A DNA stretch of 64,000 nt from DATJGS01 sp035494735. GTDB taxonomy: Bacteria; Eisenbacteria; RBG-16-71-46. Each line of letters opens with the position of its first letter. The first letter of the stretch is position 1. Under the pieces are notes generated by a model. It worked only from the letters and a program-made list of their open reading frames with translations, had not been told where the DNA came from and searched no databases. A program made the translations under genes and the position numbers. Shown piece by piece: positions 33,804-45,025 of the stretch. The DNA is taken from the NCBI GenBank assembly GCA_035494735.1, contig DATJGS010000042.1, forward strand, positions 1 to 64,000, written 5' to 3'.

Positions 33804-34775
33804 GTGCAGACCCTGAGCGCCGCGCGTCTGTTCGAGGACCAGCAGCAGGAACTGCAGCTCGAGACGATCGGCGAGTCGCTGGCCTCGTCGCGCGAGATCA
33901 GCGTGAGCGACATCCATCGGCCGGGCATGGCGCTGATGGGGTTCGTCGAGAACTTCCTGCCCGAGCGCATCCAGATCCTGGCCCAGACCGAACTCACGTA
34001 CCTGGCGACGCTGTCGCCGGACGCCGTGCGCGAGGCCATCGACCGCCTGTTCCAGTTCTCGATGCCGCTGATCGTCGTGTGCAAAGGCCTCGAGGTACCG
34101 CCCTACCTCGTGCAGCGCGCGAATCAGTCGCAGGTGCCGGTCCTGCGCACGCCGCTCAGCACCACGCCGTTCATTCACTCGTTGACGTCGTACCTCGACC
34201 ACATGTTCGCGCCGCAGCACACCGTGCACGGCTCGCTCGTCGACGTGTACGGCTGCGGGCTGCTGTTCACCGGGCGCAGCGCGATCGGCAAGTCGGAAAC
34301 CGCCCTCGACCTGGTCGAACGCGGCCACCGGCTCGTGGCGGACGACGTCGTGACCATCACCCGGCGTCACGGCGACGTGCTCATCGGCTCGGGCAACCAG
34401 CTGTTGCGCCACCATATGGAGATCCGGGGCCTGGGGATCATCGACGTCCAGGCCATCTTCGGGATCCGCTCGATTCGCCTGCAGAAGCGCGTCGAGGTGG
34501 AGGTGAATCTAAGGGAGTGGTCGGCCGAGGAAGATTACGAACGGGTCGGCCTGGACGAGCGCAAGACCGCGGTCCTCGGGGTCGAGATCCCGCTCGTTCA
34601 AGTCCCCATCACGCCGGGAAAGAACATCACCGTGATCGCCGAAGTCATCGCGCTCAACTACCTGGTGAAGGTGACGGGCGGCTACTCGCCCGCCGAGCGT
34701 CTGAACCAGCATCTGATCGAGCTCATGAAGAGGAAGAGCGCGGCGCGCTCGTGGGTCCGGGAGGACACCGAATGA
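33804..34775 (+). CDS. hprK: HPr kinase/phosphorylase
   Basis: 323 residues from a GTG. The N-terminal domain (1-130) is followed by the kinase with Walker A GRSAIGKS (157-164; family consensus GxSGxGKS, so one Gly is Ala) and the HPrK signature MEIRGLGIIDVQAIFG (205-220). HGSLVDVYG carries the His before the P-loop. It phosphorylates and dephosphorylates Ser46 of HPr, whose gene is 4.4 kb downstream in the same cluster. Its stop overlaps the IIA start. Confidence 0.95.
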   Translation: MQTLSAARLFEDQQQELQLETIGESLASSREISVSDIHRPGMALMGFVENFLPERIQILAQTELTYLATLSPDAVREAIDRLFQFSMPLIVVCKGLEVPPYLVQRANQSQVPVLRTPLSTTPFIHSLTSYLDHMFAPQHTVHGSLVDVYGCGLLFTGRSAIGKSETALDLVERGHRLVADDVVTITRRHGDVLIGSGNQLLRHHMEIRGLGIIDVQAIFGIRSIRLQKRVEVEVNLREWSAEEDYERVGLDERKTAVLGVEIPLVQVPITPGKNITVIAEVIALNYLVKVTGGYSPAERLNQHLIELMKRKSAARSWVREDTE

Positions 34776-35173
34776 CCGAGTCCCGCGTTCCCGCGCTGCT
34801 CGTCATGCACGCCGACCTGGCGTCGGCGTTGCTGCGCGCCGCCGAGAAGGTGTACGGGCCGATCGACGGCGTCGAGGTGCTGTCCAACGAAGGGCTGTCG
34901 CGCGACGCGCTGGAAGGCGCCATCGCCGACCGTGTGCGCGGCTGGAGCGCCGGCGGCCTCGTGCTCACCGATTTCTGGGGCGGCTCGTGCCACATCTGCG
35001 GCATGGCCGCGGCGCGTGGCCATGGCGAGCTCGTCATCGTCTCCGGGCTGAACCTGCCGACGCTGCTCGACTACCTGCACAATCGCGACCGCTACGGCGT
35101 CCAGGAACTCGCGGAGCGCCTGCAGAAGAAGGGTCAGGACAGCATCCGCCTGCAGCGCGGCCAGAGCGCATGA
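34772..35173 (+). CDS. PTS mannose-family EIIA
   Basis: 133 residues. It receives phosphate from HPr on H13 (LLVMHADLA) and passes it to IIB. The VLTDFWGGSCHICGMAAA region matches the man-family IIA fold. The ATG overlaps hprK, and its stop overlaps IIB. It is IIA-only, not fused to IIB as in E. coli ManX. Confidence 0.88.
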   Translation: MTESRVPALLVMHADLASALLRAAEKVYGPIDGVEVLSNEGLSRDALEGAIADRVRGWSAGGLVLTDFWGGSCHICGMAAARGHGELVIVSGLNLPTLLDYLHNRDRYGVQELAERLQKKGQDSIRLQRGQSA

Positions 35174-35652
35174 GCTGGGTCAACCACCGGATCGACGACC
35201 GGTTGATCCACGGCCAGGTGGTCATCGCCTGGGGCGAGCATCTGAGGCCGCGGCGGCTGTGGGTCGTCGACGACCGCTCGGCGGCGAACGCGTGGGAGCG
35301 CGACCTGCTGGCGAGCGCCGCTCCCGGCATCGACGTCCGCGTGCTCGGCGTGGCCGACGCCGCGGCCGGGTACGTCGCGCTCGGCGTCGAGGCCGCGCCG
35401 GCCATGCTGCTGGTGCGCGACCTCGCGACCGCGCTCGCGCTCGTCGAAGCCGGCGCGCCCGTGCCCGCGTTCACGGTGGGCGGGCTGCACTACGCGCCCG
35501 GCAAGGACAAGCTGAACGAGTACGTGTACCTGGACGCCGCGGATCGCGAGCGTGCTCGCGCGCTCCGCGCGCGCGGCGTGCGGCTCGACGTGCAGGACGT
35601 GCCGGCCAGCCGCCCGCAGCCGCTCGACGCGCTCGATCCCTCGCTGGCCTGA
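35170..35652 (+). CDS. PTS mannose/sorbose-family EIIB
   Basis: 160 residues. The phospho-His is H14 in RIDDRLIHGQV, the sorbose-subfamily IIB signature. FTVGGLHYAPGKDKLNEYVYL is typical too. It phosphorylates the sugar as it comes through IIC-IID. The start overlaps IIA. The GH57 gene starts 4 bases after the stop, breaking the usual IIB-IIC order. Confidence 0.92.
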   Translation: MSWVNHRIDDRLIHGQVVIAWGEHLRPRRLWVVDDRSAANAWERDLLASAAPGIDVRVLGVADAAAGYVALGVEAAPAMLLVRDLATALALVEAGAPVPAFTVGGLHYAPGKDKLNEYVYLDAADRERARALRARGVRLDVQDVPASRPQPLDALDPSLA

Positions 35653-35656
35653 CCGC

Positions 35657-37711
35657 GTGGCCGCCCGACCCGCGCCGCATCCCGTCACGCTCGTCCTCGT
35701 CGTCCACGATCACCAGCCCGTCGGGAACTTCGACGGCGTGATCGCGGAGGCCGTGGCCGACGCGTACGATCCGTTCCTCGACTTCCTCGAGCGCCGCCCG
35801 TCCGTGCGCCTCGCGCTGCACGTCAGCGGCCCGCTGCTCGAGTGGCTGGCCGCGCACCGCCCCGATCACATCGGGCGTTTGCGCGCGCGCGTCGCCGCGG
35901 GTCAGGTCGAGCCGTGGGGCGGCGGTTTCTACGAGCCGGTGCTGCCGGCGATCCCGGAGCACGACCGCCAGGGACAGATCCGCGCGCTCGCCGAGTGGAT
36001 CGAGCGGCACCTCGGCCGGCGCCCGACCGGGCTGTGGCTCACCGAACGCGTGTGGGAGCCGGGCCTGGCCAGCACGCTGGCCGACGCCGGCGTCACGGTC
36101 ACCGCCGTCGACGACGCGCATTTCGTGGCCGCCGGCTTCGCGCGCGACGCGCTGTGGGGTTCGTTCCTGACCGAGGACCAGGGCCGTGTCCTCCACGTGC
36201 TGCCCATCCACCGCGAGCTGCGGTACGCGATCCCGTTCGAAGCGCCGGAGGCGACGCGCGACGTTCTGCACCGTGTCGCGTCGGGCGGGCCGGGACGCAT
36301 GGCGGTGCTCGGTGACGACGGCGAGAAGTTCGGCGTGTGGCCGGGGACGCGCCAGCGGGTGTGGACGGAGGGCTGGCTCGACCGCTTCGCGGACATGCTC
36401 GAGGCCGCCCCGTGGATCCGCATCCGCACGCCGTCCGAAGCGCTCGCCGAGCATCCGCCGCTCGGGCTCGCGTACTTGCCGTCGGCCGCGTACCACGAGA
36501 TGCAGGAGTGGGCGCAACCCGTCGAGGCGCAGCGCCGGCACCACGAGTCGGTCGAGCTGCTGACCGCGCGCTTCGGCGAGGAAGCCGCCGATCTCGTGCG
36601 CGGCGGCCACTGGCGCAATTTCTTCACGCGCTACCCCGAGGCGAATCGCATGCACAAGCGCGTCGTGCGCGCGTCGCGGCGCCTCGAAGCGCTCGGGGAG
36701 CGCGGGGCGGCGTGGGAGGAGGCGCGGCGCCACGTCTGGCGCGCGGAGTGCAACTGCCCGTATTGGCACGGCGTGTTCGGCGGGCTGTATCTGCCGCACC
36801 TGCGCGAGGCCGTGTACGCGGAGCTGATCGCGGCCGAGCGCTTCCTGTGCGGCGAGGGCGCACGCAGCGAACGCGGCGACCTCGACCTCGACGGCGCCGA
36901 CGACGTGCTGCTCGAAAACCACGCGTGGGCCGCATGGATCTCGACGCGCGGCGGCGCGCTGTGGGGCTTCGACGATCGCGAGTCGGGCTGCAACTATGCG
37001 GACACGCTGGCGCGCCGCGCCGAGGCGTATCACGCGGCGATCGCCGCCGCCGAAGTGGGAGGCGGCGAGGGGGCGACGATCCACGGCGCGGTGCGCGTGA
37101 CCGAGCCCGGCCTGGCCGCGGACGCGGCACGCCGCGACCCGGGCACGCTCGACCTGTTCGTCGAACACTGGAACGAAGGAACGAGCGACGCGACCTGGCG
37201 CGAGCGGCGCTTCGACGTGCGCGAGTTGTCCGCGACGGGGGTCGTGCTCGAGGCGGGGGAGGACGGGCGCCCGATGCTGCGCAAGCGTTTCGCTCCGGCG
37301 CCGAACGGGCTCGCGGTCGAACTGACGCTGCGATCGGCGGCCGCCCGGCACGGGCGACTGGACGTGGACCTGGCGCTCGGGCTGCACGTCCCCGACGCGC
37401 CGGACCGCTGGGTCGAGGTGAACGGGGTGCGCGTCACTCCCGCCGCGTTCGCGGCGCACGCGACGCACGACGCGGTGCGCTCGGCCGCGTTCCGCGACGC
37501 GTGGGCCGGGCGCCGCCTCGGCGTGAGCGTGGATCGCGAGGCGCGCCTCACGCGCGCGCCGATCCACACCGTGTCGCTCTCGGAGCGCGGCGCCGAGCGC
37601 GTGTTCCAGGGCCTCGAGACGCGCTGGAGCTTCGACGTGGCGCTGTCCCCGGGTGTGGCGTGGGCGGTGCGCTTCCTTCTGGAGCCGGCGCGCGAGCGGG
37701 GCGCGGCGTGA
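35657..37711 (+). CDS. GH57 4-alpha-glucanotransferase/alpha-amylase-type enzyme
   Basis: 684 residues from a GTG. GH57 motifs are in order: HDHQPVGNF (17-25), GGGFYEP (88-94), WLTERVWEPG with the nucleophile E130, and VLGDDGEKFGVWPG with the acid/base D at 220-221. The C-terminal half has the DUF1925/1926-type beta domains of Thermococcus-like 4-alpha-glucanotransferase. There is no signal peptide, so it acts on cytosolic maltodextrin or glycogen. It overlaps IIC by 4 bases and so is translationally built into the PTS operon. Exact specificity (transfer or hydrolysis) is open. Confidence 0.9.
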   Translation: MAARPAPHPVTLVLVVHDHQPVGNFDGVIAEAVADAYDPFLDFLERRPSVRLALHVSGPLLEWLAAHRPDHIGRLRARVAAGQVEPWGGGFYEPVLPAIPEHDRQGQIRALAEWIERHLGRRPTGLWLTERVWEPGLASTLADAGVTVTAVDDAHFVAAGFARDALWGSFLTEDQGRVLHVLPIHRELRYAIPFEAPEATRDVLHRVASGGPGRMAVLGDDGEKFGVWPGTRQRVWTEGWLDRFADMLEAAPWIRIRTPSEALAEHPPLGLAYLPSAAYHEMQEWAQPVEAQRRHHESVELLTARFGEEAADLVRGGHWRNFFTRYPEANRMHKRVVRASRRLEALGERGAAWEEARRHVWRAECNCPYWHGVFGGLYLPHLREAVYAELIAAERFLCGEGARSERGDLDLDGADDVLLENHAWAAWISTRGGALWGFDDRESGCNYADTLARRAEAYHAAIAAAEVGGGEGATIHGAVRVTEPGLAADAARRDPGTLDLFVEHWNEGTSDATWRERRFDVRELSATGVVLEAGEDGRPMLRKRFAPAPNGLAVELTLRSAAARHGRLDVDLALGLHVPDAPDRWVEVNGVRVTPAAFAAHATHDAVRSAAFRDAWAGRRLGVSVDREARLTRAPIHTVSLSERGAERVFQGLETRWSFDVALSPGVAWAVRFLLEPARERGAA

Positions 37712-38415
37712 ACGCGGCGCTGGCCGGCACGCTGCTCCTCGGCGGCATCGCGGCGCTGGACGCGACGCCCGTCGCCCAGACGCTGCTGTCGCAGCCGCTT
37801 GTGACGGCCACGCTCCTCGGAGCGTTCTGGGGCGACTGGCGCGTGGCGCTCGAAGTCGGGGCCGTGCTCCAGCTGCTGGCCGCGAGCACGCTGCCGTTCG
37901 GCTCGCGGACACCGGAGGATTACGCGACCGGCGGCGTCGTCGGCGCCGGGCTCGCGCTGCTGCTGGCCGCACGTTTCCCGTTCGAGATGTATCGCGAGGC
38001 GTGCGCGCTGGTCGGCGTGCTGGCCGGCATGTTGTCCGCGACGGGCGGCGTCGCGCTGCTCAAGTGGCAGCGGCGGCGCAACGAGGGGCTCGCGCGCTGG
38101 TGCGAAGCGGAACTGCGCGCCGGGCGCGAATCCGCGCTCGGCCGGGCGCACCTCGCGGCGGTGTGGATGGCGTTCGCGGTCGGTGTCGGCGCGGTCGCGG
38201 TGGGCCTCGGCGCCGGCGTGGCGCTGGCCTCGGGCGTCGTCGAGCACGAGTCGATCCGCCTGGCCAAGGCGTGGGCCCTGGCGCAGCCGTTGTGGATCGG
38301 GCTCGGGCTCGCGCAGCTGCTGCACGCGTTCGTGCAGCGCCGGCTCACGCGGGCCGCGCTGTTCGGCATGGCGCTCATCGGCGGCTGGCTGGCGCTGATG
38401 GTGGGGAGGCCTTAG
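37708..38415 (+). CDS. PTS mannose/sorbose-family EIIC
   Basis: 235 residues from a GTG overlapping the GH57 stop. Several hydrophobic helices and the family stretch FWGDWRVALEVGAVLQLL are visible. With IID it forms the membrane channel. It is slightly shorter than the usual ~260 residues. Confidence 0.85.
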   Translation: MNAALAGTLLLGGIAALDATPVAQTLLSQPLVTATLLGAFWGDWRVALEVGAVLQLLAASTLPFGSRTPEDYATGGVVGAGLALLLAARFPFEMYREACALVGVLAGMLSATGGVALLKWQRRRNEGLARWCEAELRAGRESALGRAHLAAVWMAFAVGVGAVAVGLGAGVALASGVVEHESIRLAKAWALAQPLWIGLGLAQLLHAFVQRRLTRAALFGMALIGGWLALMVGRP

Positions 38416-38416
38416 C

Positions 38417-39166
38417 ATGGCGCGCCTCCGCTGGCGGGATCGCGTCCTCATGGCGCTGCGCGCCGAGCTTCTGCAGGCGACGTGGAACTACGAGCGCCAG
38501 CAGGGGCTGGGGTGGGCATGGAGCCTGGCGCCGGCGCTGCGCCGGCTGTTGCCCGATCGCGAAGCGCGCTGCGCGCGCCTCGTCGAGCACACCGCGTACT
38601 TCAACACGCAGCCGACGCTGGCATCGCTCGCGCTCGGGGCCGCGGCGCGTCTCGAAGAGGAGCGGGTCGCGGGCGGGGGTGCCGACGCGGAGAGCGTGCT
38701 GCGCGTCCGCAGCATGCTGGGCGCGTCGCTGGCCGCCCTCGGCGACCGGCTGTTCTGGCTGACGTTGCGCCCGTTCGCGGCCTGCCTGGGGGTTTGGGTC
38801 GCGCTGAACGGCGGGTGGCGGGGCGCGGTCGTGATGCTGCTGTGCTACAACGGGGTCCATCAGGTCATGCGCTTCTCGGGCATCGGGCTCGGGTATCGCC
38901 TGGGTCCCGCGGTGCTGGACGACGCCCTGCGCCGGCGACTGGATCGCCTGACGCGCGCCCTGTGCATGGGAGGCGCGATCATCGTCGGGGTGCTGGTGGC
39001 GGCGCTGCTGGTCCCGGGCGGCGAACCGCGGCCGCTGGTGTTCCAGGTGACGCTGACCGCCGGGCTCGGTCTGGGATTCGTCGCGGCGCAGCGACCGCGG
39101 CCGTCGCCGACGCAGTGGGCGCTGGGCGCCGGAGTGCTGTGTCTGGCCGCCACGTGGTGGCGGTGA
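38417..39166 (+). CDS. PTS mannose-family EIID
   Basis: 249 residues. NYERQQGLGWAWSLAPALRR and EHTAYFNTQPTLASLALG are the IID signature regions, followed by C-terminal membrane helices. It completes the IIC-IID permease. It starts 1 base after the IIC stop; its own stop is 20 bases before HPr. Confidence 0.88.
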   Translation: MARLRWRDRVLMALRAELLQATWNYERQQGLGWAWSLAPALRRLLPDREARCARLVEHTAYFNTQPTLASLALGAAARLEEERVAGGGADAESVLRVRSMLGASLAALGDRLFWLTLRPFAACLGVWVALNGGWRGAVVMLLCYNGVHQVMRFSGIGLGYRLGPAVLDDALRRRLDRLTRALCMGGAIIVGVLVAALLVPGGEPRPLVFQVTLTAGLGLGFVAAQRPRPSPTQWALGAGVLCLAATWWR

Positions 39167-39186
39167 GCGAGCCAGGGGAGGCAGGA

Positions 39187-39452
39187 TTGAGCGAGGCCGT
39201 GCTGCTGATTCGCAACCAGCTCGGATTGCACGCGCGGGCCTGTGCGCTGTTCGTGAAGACGGCGGCGAAGTTCAAGGCCGAGGTGTACGTGTCGCGAGAC
39301 GACCTCGAGGTGAACGGCAAGAGCATCATGGGGGTCATGATGCTGGCCGCCGAGGAAGGCAGCACCATCAAGGTGCGCGCCGAAGGCCCCGACGCCGACG
39401 CCGCGGTGGCCGCGCTCACGGAACTGGTCGAGGGCAAGTTCGGAGGCGAGCC

Positions 39453-39456
<4 letters not shown>
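39187..39456 (+). CDS. ptsH: PTS phosphocarrier protein HPr
   Basis: 89 residues. I chose the TTG at 39187 because it has GGGGAGG upstream and puts the active His exactly at 15 (LGLHARA) and the regulatory Ser exactly at 46 (NGKSIMGVM). A GTG at 39163 overlapping IID would add eight residues. H15 carries phosphate from EI to IIA; S46 is the HprK target. Its stop overlaps EI. Confidence 0.93.
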
Positions 39457-41206
<1,750 letters not shown>

Positions 41207-41210
<4 letters not shown>

Positions 41211-42262
41211 GCGCGCTCGACGTGGTCCGCGCGCGTCTCGACGGCGCCGGCATGCTGGCGCGCATCGCCGCCCAGGCCGACGACGTGGAGCGCGCACTCG
41301 AGCGGCTCGGCGCCGAACCGTGGCCGGCACTCGAAGCGCCGGACCTGATCGCGGTCGGAGCGCTCGGCGGCTCGGCGATCGGCGCGGATCTGACGGCCGG
41401 GCTGTATGCCGACCAGATGCCGCGCCCCCTGTTGACCGTCCGTGAGTACCACTGGCCGGCGTGCGTGCGCGGCCACGCGCTCGCCGTGCTCAGCTCGTAC
41501 TCCGGCAACACCGAAGAGACGCTGGCCCTGTACCGGGAAGCCGGGACGCGCGGCGTGGATCGCGTCGCGCTCACGACCGGCGGCACGCTCGGCGCGTGGT
41601 GCGCGCGCGACCGCGTCCCGGTGGCGAAGCTGCCGGGTGGATCGCCGCCGCGCGCCGCGCTGTTCTCGTCGTGGGTGCCGCTGACCGGCCTGCTCGCGCG
41701 CCTCGGCTGGGTGCCCGATCCGACCGCGGACTGGCGCGAAGCGGCGGGCGTCCTGCGCCGGGGCGCGCGGCGATTCGGGCCGGACGCCGACGACGAAGCG
41801 AACGAGGCGCTGGCCCTGGCCCGGGCCGTGCAGGGGCGCATGGTGTTCCTGTACGCCGGTTCCGAGCGGCTGGGCGCCGTGGTGACGCGGGTGAGGAATC
41901 AGCTCAACGAAAATGCTAAGCTGCTCGGCCATTCGGCAGTGGTCCCCGAGCTCAACCACAACGAAATCGTGGGGTGGGAGCGCCCGGGGCCGGTCCATGG
42001 GGCGGCGTCGCTGATCGTGTTGCGCGATCGCGAGGACTCGCCCGAGGTCGCGAAACGCCTCACGCTCACCGCGGAGTACGCGGGCGAGCACGGCGCCGCG
42101 GTGCACGAATGGACGTCGCAGGGCACGAGCCGGCTGGCGCGGCTGGCGTCGCTCATCCAGTTCGGGGACTACCTGAGCTTCTGGCTGGCGATGCTGAACG
42201 GAGTGGACCCGACGCCGATCGCCAGCATCGACTCGTTCAAGCGGCGGTTGGCCACGCCGTAG
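41207..42262 (+). CDS. Bifunctional phosphoglucose/phosphomannose isomerase-like SIS protein
   Basis: 351 residues from a GTG overlapping EI. Two SIS folds: ALGGSAIGADL and SSYSGNTEETLALY in the first; then NENAKLLGHSAVVPELNHNEIVGWE, the PGI/PMI-type active-site stretch. It should interconvert glucose-, mannose- and fructose-6-phosphate, the products expected from the upstream PTS. Last gene of the cluster. Confidence 0.88.
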
Positions 42263-42440
42263 CCTTTGCCGGATGTGGCAGCACCCCGCGTGCGGCTTGC
42301 GAGCCGGGCGCGGACGAGCGTTCGATCAGCGACGTGCGCTCGCGTTCATGTCGGAGTGGCCGATGCGACTGCCCGGTGGCGCGCATCGCCGAAACGAACC
42401 TCTCGAGACGTCGATCGAAAATCCATCGACAGGAGCCTGC

Positions 42441-43586
42441 ATGTCATCCCGTCACCTGTTCACCTCGGAGTCCGTCACCGAAGGTCACCCCGACAAGATC
42501 GCCGACCAGATCTCGGACGCGGTGCTCGACGCCCTGATCGCGCAGGATCCGCAGAGCCGTGTGGCGTGCGAGACGCTCGTCACCACCGGCCTGGCCGTGG
42601 TCGCGGGCGAGATCTCGAGCCGGGCCTACGTCGAGATCCCGGAGCTCGTGCGCCGCGTGATCGGCGACATCGGCTACGACAGCGCGGAATACGGCTTCGA
42701 CAGCCACACGTGCGCCGTGATGCTGACCATCGACAATCAGTCGCCCGACATCGCCATGGGCGTGGATCGCGGCGGCGCCGGCGACCAGGGGCTGATGTTC
42801 GGCTACGCGTGCCGCGAGACGCCGGAGCTGATGCCGCTGCCGATCATGCTCGCGCACCGCATCACGCGGAAACTCGCCCAGGTGCGGCGCAACGGCCGCG
42901 TGCCGTACCTGCGCCCCGACGGCAAGTCGCAGGTCACGATCGAGTACATGGACGGGCGACCGGTGCGCATCGACACCGTGGTCGTGTCCAGCCAGCACGC
43001 GGAAGGCGTGTCCCACGCGCGCATCGAGCGCGACATCATCCGCCACGTCGTGGGCCCGCTGCTGCCGAAGCGGCTCGTGAAGCGCGAGAAGCCGGTCAAG
43101 TATCACATCAATCCGACCGGCAGCTTCGTCAAGGGTGGCCCGATGGCCGACACCGGTCTCACCGGGCGCAAGATCATCGTCGACACCTACGGCGGCGTGG
43201 GCAGCCACGGCGGCGGCGCGCTGTCCGGCAAGGATCCCAGCAAGGTGGACCGCTCCGCGTGCTACGGCGCCCGTTACGTGGCCAAGAACCTGGTCGCATC
43301 GGGACTGTGCGACCGCTGCGAAGTGCAGATGGCGTACGCGATCGGCGTGCGCGAACCGGTCAGCATCATGGTGAACAGTGAGGGCACGGGGAAGATCAGC
43401 GACGAGCGCCTGACCGCGCTCGTGCGCAAGCACTTCGACCTCACGCCGCAGGGGCTCATCAAGCACCTGAAGCTGCGCCGGCCGATCTACCGCGCGACCG
43501 CGGCGTACGGGCACTTCGGGCGGACCGAGGCGTCGTTCACGTGGGAGCGCACCGACAAGGCGAGGCTGCTGGCGCGCAGCGTGTGA
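42441..43586 (+). CDS. metK: S-adenosylmethionine synthetase
   Basis: 381 residues from the ATG after AGGAG. FTSESVTEGHPDKIADQ, a VMLTIDNQSPDIA stretch, GAGDQG and GGAFSGKD-like GGALSGKDPSKVDRSA are the family signatures. The P-loop reads GAGDQGLMFGYA. It makes SAM from ATP and methionine for the radical SAM enzymes and methyltransferases. The 178-base leader holds no SAM riboswitch that I recognise. Confidence 0.97.
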   Translation: MSSRHLFTSESVTEGHPDKIADQISDAVLDALIAQDPQSRVACETLVTTGLAVVAGEISSRAYVEIPELVRRVIGDIGYDSAEYGFDSHTCAVMLTIDNQSPDIAMGVDRGGAGDQGLMFGYACRETPELMPLPIMLAHRITRKLAQVRRNGRVPYLRPDGKSQVTIEYMDGRPVRIDTVVVSSQHAEGVSHARIERDIIRHVVGPLLPKRLVKREKPVKYHINPTGSFVKGGPMADTGLTGRKIIVDTYGGVGSHGGGALSGKDPSKVDRSACYGARYVAKNLVASGLCDRCEVQMAYAIGVREPVSIMVNSEGTGKISDERLTALVRKHFDLTPQGLIKHLKLRRPIYRATAAYGHFGRTEASFTWERTDKARLLARSV

Positions 43587-43609
43587 CGCTCGCGTCGCGG
43601 CGTTGACTC

Positions 43610-43648
43610 GGCGGCCGGAGGTCCCCGCGACCCCGGCCGCCTCTTCTT
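43610..43648 (+). terminator. Terminator after metK
   Basis: A 9-bp stem GGCGGCCGG (43610-43618) with CCGGCCGCC (43633-43641), a 14-base loop, then TCTTCTT. A typical intrinsic terminator with a mixed U-run. Confidence 0.75.
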
Positions 43649-43667
43649 GAGACGAAACGGAGGGGCG

Positions 43668-44705
43668 ATGCGCATCCTCGTGCTGGGCGGCACGCGGTTC
43701 CTCGGGCGGGCCATCGTCGAGCGCGCGCTGGAACGCGGCGATCACGTCACGCTGTTCCATCGCGGCGCCGCGGGCGATCCGTTCCCCGAGGTCGACCACG
43801 TGTTCGGCGACCGCGCGCACGATCTCGATCGGCTCGGGGTCGCGACCTGGGACGCGGTGTTCGACACGTCCGGCTTCGTGCCGCGCATCGTCCGGCTCGC
43901 GGCCGGGCGACTGGCCGGGCGCACGGCGCACTATTCGTTCGCCTCGACCATCTCCGTGTACGCGGATCCCGTGGCGCGCGGCGCCGACGAGTCCGCGCCG
44001 CTCGCCACGCTCGCCGATCCGAACACGGAGGACGTGGCGAGCGCGTACGGCGCGCTCAAGGCGGCGTGCGAGCGCGAGGTGGACGCGATCTTCGGCGAGC
44101 GCGCTCTGAGCGCGCGACTCGGACTCTTGGTCGGGCCGTTCGACTACACGGACCGCTTTCCGTACTGGGTGCGGCGCCTGCCGCAAGGCGGCGACGTGCT
44201 GATTCCCGACGCGCCGCGCGACCCGCTGCAGTTCGTGGACGCGCGCGACGTCGCGGCGTTCCTGCTCGCGGCCGCCGAGGCCGGGCGCGGCGGCGCCTGC
44301 AACGTGACCGGCCCCGACACGCCGCTCGACTTCGGAACGTTCCTCGAGCGCTGTCGCGCGGCGCTCGGCGTGGACGTCGCGTGGGCGCCCGTCGACGTCG
44401 CGTTCCTCGTCGAACACGGCGTCTCGGGCTGGATGGACGTGCCGCTGTGGCTGCCCGAGCCGAGCGGCATCCTGGACGTCGACTGCGCGCGGGCCCGCGC
44501 GTTCGGACTCCGTTGCCGTCCGCTCGAGGACACCGTGCGCGATACGGCGCGCTGGCTGGCGTCGCGCGGCGCGGCGCCCGCGTCGCCGAGCCTCACGCCC
44601 GCGCGCGAGCGCGAACTCCTCGAGGCGTGGCGCGCGCGGGCCGGCGGTTCGCCGGGCGGCCCGGCGTCTCACAGCCCGTCGGCGGGGCTGTCCTCCAAGG
44701 TGTAG
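43668..44705 (+). CDS. NAD-dependent epimerase/dehydratase family protein (SDR)
   Basis: 345 residues from the ATG after GGAGGGG. LVLGGTRFLGR is the NAD(P) site. The SVY...YGALK active-site block (ISVYADP, AYGALKAACE) is present. It acts on a nucleotide sugar or similar substrate; the exact reaction is not readable. The 3' end overlaps the convergent ABM gene by 37 bases. Confidence 0.8.
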   Translation: MRILVLGGTRFLGRAIVERALERGDHVTLFHRGAAGDPFPEVDHVFGDRAHDLDRLGVATWDAVFDTSGFVPRIVRLAAGRLAGRTAHYSFASTISVYADPVARGADESAPLATLADPNTEDVASAYGALKAACEREVDAIFGERALSARLGLLVGPFDYTDRFPYWVRRLPQGGDVLIPDAPRDPLQFVDARDVAAFLLAAAEAGRGGACNVTGPDTPLDFGTFLERCRAALGVDVAWAPVDVAFLVEHGVSGWMDVPLWLPEPSGILDVDCARARAFGLRCRPLEDTVRDTARWLASRGAAPASPSLTPARERELLEAWRARAGGSPGGPASHSPSAGLSSKV

Positions 44706-45025
44706 GCGCGCTCGACGCGCGCCACGCGCACCACGTAGTCCTCGTACCAGCGCGCGCGGCCGGTGCGTTGGGCATCGCGGTGACGGGCCACGCGCTTCCA
44801 GGCACGGATCGCGTCCTCGCTCGCCCAGTAGCTGATGGTGATGCCCACGCCCTCGGCGTCGCGCACGCTCTCGACGCCCAGGTACCCGGGCTGCGCGGCC
44901 GCGAGGTCGGCCATGACGCGCGCGGTCTCGGCGTAACCCTCGGGGTCGGTCACCGTGCGTCGCGACGTGAACATCACCGCCCAATAGGGCGGGGTGGGGG
45001 TGCGGGCGAGCGACTCGGGCGTCAC
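44669..45025 (-). CDS. Antibiotic biosynthesis monooxygenase (ABM)-domain protein
   Basis: 118 residues from a GTG after AAAGGAGC. A ferredoxin-like ABM/dimeric barrel domain is suggested by the MFTSRRTVTDPEGYAETA start, GYLGVESVRD and TISYWASEDAIRAWKR. Such proteins are small cytosolic dimers, often with unknown substrates. It overlaps VapC by 4 bases, so it is the third gene of the toxin-antitoxin operon. Confidence 0.8.
   Translation of the reverse strand: MTPESLARTPTPPYWAVMFTSRRTVTDPEGYAETARVMADLAAAQPGYLGVESVRDAEGVGITISYWASEDAIRAWKRVARHRDAQRTGRARWYEDYVVRVARVERAYTLEDSPADGL

Noticed and set aside
42263..42440. SAM riboswitch upstream of metK
   Set aside because: The leader has a short GATGCG/CGCATC pairing but none of the conserved SAM or SAH aptamer cores that I know.
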